Assembly: GCA_016789625.1 (NCBI GenBank)
Contig: JAEUQS010000314.1
Location: 1 to 7,886 of the forward strand
Reading direction: 5' to 3'
From: Acidobacteriota bacterium
GTDB lineage: Bacteria > Acidobacteriota > Thermoanaerobaculia > UBA5066
Length of the DNA stretch: 7,886 bases
Shown piece after piece: positions 1-4,068 of the stretch. Numbering within the stretch: the stretch's first letter is position 1; every line of letters begins with the position of its first letter. The position numbers and the translations under genes were made by a program. The notes below the pieces were generated by a model that worked only from the letters and a program-made list of their open reading frames with translations, searched no databases and was not told the origin of the DNA.

Positions 1-1
1 C

Positions 2-529
2 ACCCGCGCGATCGCCGACCAGGCCCGCACGATCCGCATCCCCGTCCACATGATCGAGACGATCAACAAGCTCACGCGCACGCAGCGCTCGCTCGTCCAG
101 GAGCTCGGCCGCGAGCCGACGGCCGAGGAGATCGCCAAGCGTATGGACATGCCGGCGTCCAAGGTCCGCAAGATCATGAAGATCGCGCAGGAGCCCATCT
201 CCCTCGAGACGCCGATCGGCGAAGAGGAAGACTCGCACCTCGGGGACTTCATCGAGGACCGCAGCGCGGTGTCGCCCATCGAGGCCGTCATCGTCGCGAA
301 CCTCCGCGACCAGACGCGCCGCACCCTCAAGACCCTCACCCCGCGCGAGGAGCAGGTGCTCCGCATGCGGTTCGGCGTCGGCGACGGCGCCGAGCACACG
401 CTCGAGGAAGTGGGCAAGAGCTTCAACGTGACCCGCGAGCGGATCCGGCAGATCGAGTCGAAGGCGCTCCGGAAGCTCCGGCATCCCAGCCGCGCCAAGA
501 AGCTCCGTCCCTTCGTGGACATGAGCTGA
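2..529 (+). CDS. rpoD: RNA polymerase primary sigma factor RpoD, C-terminal part (5' truncated by window)
   Basis: The frame is open from base 2 and ends at TGA 527-529, giving 175 residues of the primary (housekeeping) sigma factor that directs RNA polymerase to -10/-35 promoters. The visible part starts inside region 2.4 (TRAIADQARTIRIPVHMIET), runs through region 3 (GREPTAEEIAKRM, then EPISLETPIGEEEDSHLGDF) and ends with region 4. Region 4.2 carries the -35-reading helix-turn-helix in LEEVGKSFNVTRERIRQIES followed by KALRKLRHPSR. These blocks match E. coli sigma-70 almost residue for residue, and the distance to the C-terminus is about the same, so this is the group 1 factor and not an alternative sigma. 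The N-terminal regions 1 to 2.3 lie upstream of the window. A GC-rich hairpin follows the stop codon. Identity is very secure; only the start is unseen. Confidence 0.98.
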   Translation, partial: TRAIADQARTIRIPVHMIETINKLTRTQRSLVQELGREPTAEEIAKRMDMPASKVRKIMKIAQEPISLETPIGEEEDSHLGDFIEDRSAVSPIEAVIVANLRDQTRRTLKTLTPREEQVLRMRFGVGDGAEHTLEEVGKSFNVTRERIRQIESKALRKLRHPSRAKKLRPFVDMS

Positions 530-535
530 AGTACC

Positions 536-563
536 TTGGGGGCACCAGGGCCGGTGCCCCCAA
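536..563 (+). terminator. GC-rich hairpin after rpoD, possible terminator
   Basis: A perfect 11-bp stem (TTGGGGGCACC at 536-546 with GGTGCCCCCAA at 553-563) encloses a 6-nt loop, starting 7 nt after the rpoD stop. It lacks an adjacent T-tract: C-rich sequence follows and a run of six T occurs only at 584-589. It probably ends or protects the rpoD mRNA 3' end, but it is not a textbook intrinsic terminator, so efficiency or Rho involvement is uncertain. Confidence 0.6.
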
Positions 564-616
564 ACCCCCACCGAGCCCATCGCTTTTTTGTCGGGGCGAG
601 TCGAATTTTCCCGGCG

Positions 617-625
617 TGCTATTCT
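617..625 (+). promoter_or_regulatory. Extended -10 promoter of the tRNA gene
   Basis: TGCTATTCT at 617-625 has the TGn extension followed by TATTCT (4 of 6 matches to TATAAT). The predicted start near 632 would leave a leader of about ten bases before the tRNA 5' end at 642, which is a usual arrangement. No convincing -35 hexamer lies at 16-18 bp. The same TGCTA..T form recurs before divIVA at 3535-3543. Confidence 0.5.
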
Positions 626-641
626 CCCTCTTCGGCCGGAC

Positions 642-714
642 GGGTCCGTAGCTCAGCGGTTAGAGCCACCGGCTCATAACCGGCGGGTCCTCGGTTCAAA
701 TCCGAGCGGACCCA
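642..714 (+). tRNA. tRNA with CAU anticodon (elongator Met or Ile2)
   Basis: A full cloverleaf folds. The acceptor stem GGGTCCG (642-648) pairs with CGGACCC (707-713), the D stem is GCTC/GAGC, and the T stem CTCGG/CCGAG encloses loop TTCAAAT. The anticodon stem is ACCGG/CCGGC with an A-C mismatch at its outer pair, and the loop CTCATAA has anticodon CAT at 675-677. The G1:C72 pair argues against initiator tRNA-fMet, which usually has a C1:A72-type mismatch. CAU anticodons are shared by elongator Met and by Ile2, whose C34 is changed to lysidine by TilS; the sequence alone does not settle which this is. The discriminator is A714 and the 3' CCA is not encoded (CTC follows), so it must be added by tRNA nucleotidyltransferase. 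A small hairpin (713-727, CACTCG/CGAGTG) lies in the trailer. Confidence 0.95.
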
Positions 715-822
715 CTCGCCACGAGTGGCCCCGCCCGGAATGGAGAGACGGCGAAAAGTTGCGACGACGAACCACTCATCCCCTTTGGTGCTCTTTGGCG
801 CCGGAGGTCTAGGTTTTACGAG

Positions 823-855
823 AAGGGGCGCTCCATGCGCCCCTTTTTCATTTTT
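823..855 (+). terminator. Intrinsic terminator between the tRNA and the COG1579-type gene
   Basis: A 9-bp perfect stem (AAGGGGCGC at 823-831, GCGCCCCTT at 837-845) with loop TCCAT is followed by T-rich sequence: the stem and tail share TTTTT at 844-848, and a second TTTTT lies at 851-855. This is the best rho-independent terminator in the window and would end the tRNA transcript. Its T-tract runs directly into the ribosome binding site of the next gene, so it could also act as an attenuator. Confidence 0.8.
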
Positions 856-861
856 GGAGAG
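856..861 (+). promoter_or_regulatory. Ribosome binding site of the zinc-ribbon gene
   Basis: GGAGAG begins one base after the terminator T-tract. The GGAG core is 7 nt before GTG 867, which fixes that start codon. The element is the 3' copy of a 13-nt direct repeat whose other copy is at 741-753. Confidence 0.75.
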
Positions 862-866
862 ACGGC

Positions 867-1619
867 GTGACCACGACGACGGAGACCGCGACCCACCCCC
901 TGGAGATCCTCTTTCAGCTGCAGGACCTCCTCCTCATCGCCCGGAAGAAGAGCGAACAGAAAGACCGGATCCCCGAGCACCTCCAGCACGTGGATGCCGC
1001 GTTCCGGGAGATCTCGGCCCGCAGAGCCGAGCGGCAGGAGCGCCTCAAGGCGGCCGAAGCCCGCAAGAAGGCCCTCGAAGGCGAGATCGCCGATGTCGCC
1101 GAGAAAACCAAGAAGTACCAGGGACAGCTTCCCTCCGTGAAGACCAACCGCGAGTACGGCGCTCTCCTCAACGAGATCGACGGCGTGAAGCGCGAGGTCC
1201 GTGCCCGCGAGGACGAGATCCTCGCCCTCGAGGAGCAGATCGCGACCCTCAAGGCCGAGCAGGCCGAGGTCGACGCGACCTTCCCCGAAGAGGAAGCGCG
1301 GTTCGAGGAGCAGATGGCGGGCTGGCGCGAAGAGCAGGCCATCCTCGCGGTGGACGCCGAGCGCGCCGCCAAGCGCGCGGCCGAGCTGCGGGCCGGCGTG
1401 GACAAGAAGATGCTCGCGAACTTCGACCGCATCGCCAAGGCGCGCGGCGGCATCGCCGTCGTGAAGGTCATGATGATGGCCTCCCACACGGCCGCGTGCG
1501 CGGGCTGCAACCTGCGGCTCCGCCCCCAGCTCCTCTCCGACGTGCGCCTCTCGAAGGAGATGGTCCACTGCGAAGGCTGCCGCCGGATCCTCTACTGGGA
1601 TCACCGGGCCGACCTCTGA
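867..1619 (+). CDS. Coiled-coil protein with C-terminal C4 zinc ribbon (COG1579 / zf-RING_7 family)
   Basis: The protein has 250 residues. Residues ~10-190 are charged, heptad-like and rich in E, K, A and R, as expected of a long antiparallel coiled coil. They include the family-typical block TNREYGALLNEID (93-105). The C-terminus is a zinc ribbon with CxxC pairs C211/C214 and C235/C238. Characterised relatives are Helicobacter HP0958 and Chlamydia CT398, both reported to bind the sigma factor RpoN; the molecular role in most phyla is unknown and I do not infer one here. Start GTG 867 has GGAG at 7 nt. No promoter fits between the terminator at 823-855 and the start, so expression probably depends on readthrough or on a promoter upstream of that hairpin. 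From memory, genes of this family also lie near rpoD in some Deltaproteobacteria. The RNase HI gene follows at once. Confidence 0.92.
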   Translation: MTTTTETATHPLEILFQLQDLLLIARKKSEQKDRIPEHLQHVDAAFREISARRAERQERLKAAEARKKALEGEIADVAEKTKKYQGQLPSVKTNREYGALLNEIDGVKREVRAREDEILALEEQIATLKAEQAEVDATFPEEEARFEEQMAGWREEQAILAVDAERAAKRAAELRAGVDKKMLANFDRIAKARGGIAVVKVMMMASHTAACAGCNLRLRPQLLSDVRLSKEMVHCEGCRRILYWDHRADL

Positions 1620-1642
1620 GCGGGCGCGCCGGAACCCTCGTC

Positions 1643-2077
1643 GTGTATTTCGACGGGGCCTCCCGCGGGAACCCGGGTCCCGCCTCCTACGGGGTCTACT
1701 CGCCCGACGGCATCTCGCTCTGCGAGGCGATCGGCGTCACCACGAACAACGTGGCCGAGTGGCGCGGGTTCCTCGCGGCCCTCGACGCGGCCGTCGCGCA
1801 CGGAGCCCAGGACGTCGAGGTGCGGGCCGACAGCCAGCTCGTCCTCAAGCAGTTCACGGGCGAGTACAAGATGAAGGCCCCGCATCTGGCGCAGTACCTC
1901 GCCGAGGCGCGGAAGAAGGCCAAGGGCATCGCCCGCGTCCGGGTCACGCACGTCCCGCGCGAGAAGAACAAGCACGCCGACGCCCTCGCCAACGCCGCGC
2001 TGGACGCGAAGGTCACGGCGGAGCCCGCGCCCCGGCCGGCCGCGCCCGCACGGGGACAGGGCTCTCTCTTCGACTGA
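1643..2077 (+). CDS. rnhA: Ribonuclease HI with C-terminal clamp-binding-like tail
   Basis: This enzyme cleaves the RNA strand of RNA/DNA hybrids (R-loops, Okazaki primers). With GTG 1643 as start it has 144 residues. All four catalytic acids are visible: D4 in YFDGASRGNPGP, E39 in TNNVAEWRGFLAAL, D63 in VRADSQLVLKQF and D113 in KHADALAN, with H103 ten residues before the last as in E. coli. Residues ~122-138 form a Pro/Ala-rich tether ending in QGSLFD, which matches the QxxLF type of sliding-clamp motif. GTG 1643 has only a weak GGAA at 8 nt and leaves a short first strand. CTG 1616, overlapping the upstream TGA, would add nine residues and complete strand 1 (TLVVYFD), so the start is unsettled. 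The gene is 23 nt after the zinc-ribbon gene and 1 nt before yggS. Confidence 0.93.
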   Translation: MYFDGASRGNPGPASYGVYSPDGISLCEAIGVTTNNVAEWRGFLAALDAAVAHGAQDVEVRADSQLVLKQFTGEYKMKAPHLAQYLAEARKKAKGIARVRVTHVPREKNKHADALANAALDAKVTAEPAPRPAAPARGQGSLFD

Positions 2078-2078
2078 C

Positions 2079-2753
2079 GTGAGCGCTCCCGATCCGAATG
2101 GGATCCCCGGACGCGTCGCCGGGATCCGGGCCCGCATCGAGGCCGCGGCGCGACGGTCCGGACGCGATCCCGGCTCCGTGACGCTCCTCGCCGTCACGAA
2201 GACGAAGCCTCTCGAGGACGCCCTGGCGGCCTATGCCGCGGGAGTCCGGTCCTTCGGCGAGAACCGCGTCCAGGAGGCCGAAGGCAAGCTCCCCGGACTT
2301 CCCCCCGACGCCGTGAAGCACCTCATCGGACCTCTCCAGGGCAACAAGGTGAACCGGGCCGTGAAGCTCTTCGACTGCATCCAGACCGTCGACCGCGAGG
2401 AGCTCGCCCGAAAGCTCGCGCACGCGGCCGAAGCGGCGTCCCGAAGGCTGCCGGTCTTCGTCGAGGTGAACTCCGGCGGTGAGAGCACCAAGGCCGGGGT
2501 GCCGACCGCCGAGACGGCCGCTCTCGTCGAGGCCGTGCGGCGGCTCCCGGCGCTCGACCTCCGCGGCCTCATGACGATTCCTCCGCCGGGCGAAGGCCGT
2601 CCGCATTTCGCCGCCCTCCGGGAGCTGGCCGCGAAGCTCGGCCTCCCGGAGCTCTCGATGGGCATGAGCGACGATTTCGAGGAGGCGATCGAGGAGGGCG
2701 CGACGGTCGTCCGCATCGGGAGCGCCCTGTTTGGCGTCCGGTCCCTGGGCTAA
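2079..2753 (+). CDS. yggS: YggS/PLPBP family pyridoxal-phosphate homeostasis protein
   Basis: The 224-residue cytosolic protein is a single-domain alanine-racemase-like TIM barrel that binds pyridoxal 5'-phosphate and buffers its pool; no enzymatic activity is established for the family. Diagnostic segments: LLAVTKTKP (36-44) with K41 as the expected PLP Schiff-base lysine, GENRVQEA (60-67), HLIGPLQGNK (81-90), the loop NSGGESTKAG (131-140), GLMTIPP (163-169), and near the C-terminus SMGMSDDFEEAIEEGATVVR then IGSALFG, which hold the phosphate. Length is normal for the family. The GTG start lies 1 nt after the rnhA stop with no clear Shine-Dalgarno, suggesting translational coupling. yggS is commonly linked to yggT and divIVA (ylmE-ylmG-divIVA in Bacillus); here divIVA is two genes downstream. 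Confidence 0.96.
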   Translation: MSAPDPNGIPGRVAGIRARIEAAARRSGRDPGSVTLLAVTKTKPLEDALAAYAAGVRSFGENRVQEAEGKLPGLPPDAVKHLIGPLQGNKVNRAVKLFDCIQTVDREELARKLAHAAEAASRRLPVFVEVNSGGESTKAGVPTAETAALVEAVRRLPALDLRGLMTIPPPGEGRPHFAALRELAAKLGLPELSMGMSDDFEEAIEEGATVVRIGSALFGVRSLG

Positions 2754-2762
2754 GCTGCTCCG

Positions 2763-3494
2763 GTGAGAGGCAACGCCACCTTCCAGCGGATCGGGCCGCC
2801 CGGCTTCCACGCGATCCCCCTGCTCACCCGGGGCCTCCTCGTCGCCCTCGTCGCCGGGTACGTCGCCACGGCGTTCCTGAACGCCGTGCTGTGGCTCGTG
2901 GTCAGTCCGACCCTCGTGCTGGCCAAGGCCCAGCTCTGGCGGCTCCTCACCTATCCCTTCGGCATCGGCAGCATCCTGTCGCTCCTCTTCGTGCTCCTCA
3001 TGACCTGGCAGTTCTCGACCGAGCTCGAGGTCGAGTGGGGCCGTTCGAGCTACGCGGCCTTCCTGCTCCTGGCCGTTCTCGTCCCGAGCGTTCTGGCCAT
3101 CCCGGCGAGCCTGCTCCTCGGGCTCCTCGGCCCCATGAGCGAGCCGGTGTTCGTGGGCTCCTCGGGGCTCGTCACCACGGTCATCTGCGCATGGGCGTTC
3201 ATGGCCCCGCGGCAGGAGATCTTCTTCTGGGGCGTCATCCCCATGAAGCGCCAGGTGTTCGCCTGGATCGCCGTGATCATCTCGGCGGTGCTTCCGTTCG
3301 AGTCCGCGGGCGGGCAGCTCCGCACGGCGTTCGTCGTGGCGCTCTGGGCGCTCGGCGGGGTGCCCGTGGCCTGGTACTGGGTGCGTGGCCGGCGCGCGCG
3401 ACCGCTCCAGTTCCGCCTTCCGAACGCCCTCCGCAAGCTCCAGAGAAGGCGCCATCTGCGGGTCGTTCGGAGCGACGACAAGTACATCCACTGA
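2763..3494 (+). CDS. Rhomboid-like polytopic membrane protein, probably catalytically dead
   Basis: The protein has 243 residues and about six hydrophobic segments (~22-46, 66-84, 98-122, 134-148, 164-178, 186-206), then a basic cytoplasmic tail (207-235). Rhomboid-fold hallmarks are visible: the loop-1 WR motif in QLWRLLTYPF (57-66), WQFSTELEVEWG (82-93) matching the usual segment after helix 2, and GSSG (132-135), the GxSG site with S134. However, the helix-2 HxxxN oxyanion residues are absent (LLFVLLM there). The last helix, where active rhomboids carry the catalytic His before GG, reads ALWALGG, with A196 at the expected position. The only histidines are 16, 231 and 243. Intramembrane proteolysis is therefore unlikely, and a Derlin/iRhom-like binding role is possible. 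GTG 2763 follows yggS by 9 nt without a clear ribosome binding site. A divergent but active protease cannot be excluded without a structural model. Confidence 0.75.
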   Translation: MRGNATFQRIGPPGFHAIPLLTRGLLVALVAGYVATAFLNAVLWLVVSPTLVLAKAQLWRLLTYPFGIGSILSLLFVLLMTWQFSTELEVEWGRSSYAAFLLLAVLVPSVLAIPASLLLGLLGPMSEPVFVGSSGLVTTVICAWAFMAPRQEIFFWGVIPMKRQVFAWIAVIISAVLPFESAGGQLRTAFVVALWALGGVPVAWYWVRGRRARPLQFRLPNALRKLQRRRHLRVVRSDDKYIH

Positions 3495-3511
3495 ACGTCG
3501 TTCGGGAGCCT

Positions 3512-3529
3512 TGCACAGGGTTCTGTGCA
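3512..3529 (+). promoter_or_regulatory. Perfect palindrome upstream of divIVA, candidate operator
   Basis: TGCACAG (3512-3518) and CTGTGCA (3523-3529) are perfect inverted repeats separated by GGTT. They lie 8 bp upstream of the divIVA -10 hexamer (3538-3543), covering the place of the -35 element, so a dimeric regulator bound here could repress or activate. As RNA it would be a 7-bp hairpin after the membrane-protein gene, but no T-tract follows, so a terminator is less likely. Confidence 0.5.
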
Positions 3530-3534
3530 TCGGT

Positions 3535-3543
3535 TGCTAGAAT
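3535..3543 (+). promoter_or_regulatory. Extended -10 promoter of divIVA, leaderless arrangement
   Basis: TGCTAGAAT has the TGn extension and a -10 hexamer TAGAAT matching TATAAT at 5 of 6 positions. The predicted start at about 3550-3552 lies 1-3 nt before ATG 3553. No Shine-Dalgarno sequence occurs between the hexamer and the ATG. A TTGCAC at 3511-3516 resembles a -35 box, but the 21-bp spacer is too long for normal sigma-70 use. Confidence 0.6.
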
Positions 3544-3552
3544 GCGTCTCCC

Positions 3553-4068
3553 ATGCGTGCATCCATCACCCCCCTCGAGATCCGCAAGCGCACGTTCGCG
3601 AAGCGCTTCAGCGGCTACGACACCACCGAGGTCGCGCAGTTCCTGGACTCCCTCGCCGAGGACCTGGAAGAGGTCTTTCGTGACGTCGACGAGATGGAAC
3701 GGCAAAACGCCCAGCTCAAGGAAGAGAACGCCCGCCATCGGGAAACCGAGGCCACGCTCAAGGAGACCCTCGTGCTCGCCCAGCGTTCGGCCGACGGCCT
3801 CCGGTCCTCGAGCGAGAAGGAAGCCGAGCGCGTCGTGCGGGATGCCGAGAAGCACGCCGAGAAGCTCGTGAAGCACGAGATGGAGCGCGTCGCGGAGATG
3901 GAGAAGAAGATCCGCGAGCTGCGCGTCGAGCGCCGGAACCTCCAGCTGAAGCTCCAGGGCACGCTCGACATGTACCAGCAGCTCCTCAACTTCGACAAGG
4001 AAGAGGACGACCTCGACGCCTCGATCTCCGTGCTCCGCGCCAAGCGCCACACCGAGGCCGTGAGCTGA
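3553..4068 (+). CDS. divIVA: DivIVA-domain coiled-coil protein
   Basis: The 171-residue protein has the N-terminal DivIVA lipid-binding module ITPLEIRKRTFAKRFSGYDT (5-24), then TEVAQFLDSLAEDLEEV (25-41). A long coiled coil follows from ~35 to ~145, rich in E, K, R and Q, and then an acidic patch (FDKEEDDLD). DivIVA proteins bind curved membrane at poles and septa and recruit partners for division or polar growth. In B. subtilis the membrane-inserting pair is F17-R18 in the FRGYD loop; here the equivalent is F19-S20, with basic residues K17-R18 just before it. Length is typical. ATG 3553 is the start, only 9 nt from the -10 hexamer and without a ribosome binding site, so translation is probably leaderless. 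It is separated from the rhomboid-like gene by 58 nt and overlaps the proposed hutI start by 4 nt. Outside Gram-positives the function is inferred. Confidence 0.92.
   Translation: MRASITPLEIRKRTFAKRFSGYDTTEVAQFLDSLAEDLEEVFRDVDEMERQNAQLKEENARHRETEATLKETLVLAQRSADGLRSSSEKEAERVVRDAEKHAEKLVKHEMERVAEMEKKIRELRVERRNLQLKLQGTLDMYQQLLNFDKEEDDLDASISVLRAKRHTEAVS
4054..4057 (+). promoter_or_regulatory. Shine-Dalgarno supporting the CTG start of hutI
   Basis: GAGG inside the last codons of divIVA lies exactly 7 nt before CTG 4065. No ATG, GTG or TTG in the hutI frame has a comparable signal before the DPHTH metal motif, so this element helps choose the start. Confidence 0.45.

Noticed and set aside
642..714. 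Initiator tRNA-fMet
   Set aside because: A paired G1:C72 and an anticodon stem without the three consecutive G:C pairs of initiators argue against it.
588..812. Small open frame covering the tRNA
   Set aside because: It reads through the tRNA and its trailer, has no ribosome binding site and shows no protein-like composition.
715..866. RNase P RNA or another structured RNA in the tRNA to zinc-ribbon spacer
   Set aside because: The spacer is only about 150 nt and apart from the two hairpins and the short repeat shows no conserved RNA elements.
725..1642. A long open frame running from ATG 725 through the zinc-ribbon gene into RNase HI
   Set aside because: The upstream part is an Arg/Pro/Gly-rich out-of-frame reading of the zinc-ribbon gene; only the part from about 1616 or 1643 on has RNase HI motifs.
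2013..3530. Long minus-strand open frames, for example opposite yggS and the membrane protein
   Set aside because: They are high-GC antisense shadows, rich in R, E, G and H without domains, opposite genes with clear family motifs.
3511..3543. Standard sigma-70 promoter with TTGCAC as -35 for divIVA
   Set aside because: The spacer to TAGAAT would be 21 bp, too long for ordinary use; kept only as a possible activator-dependent arrangement.
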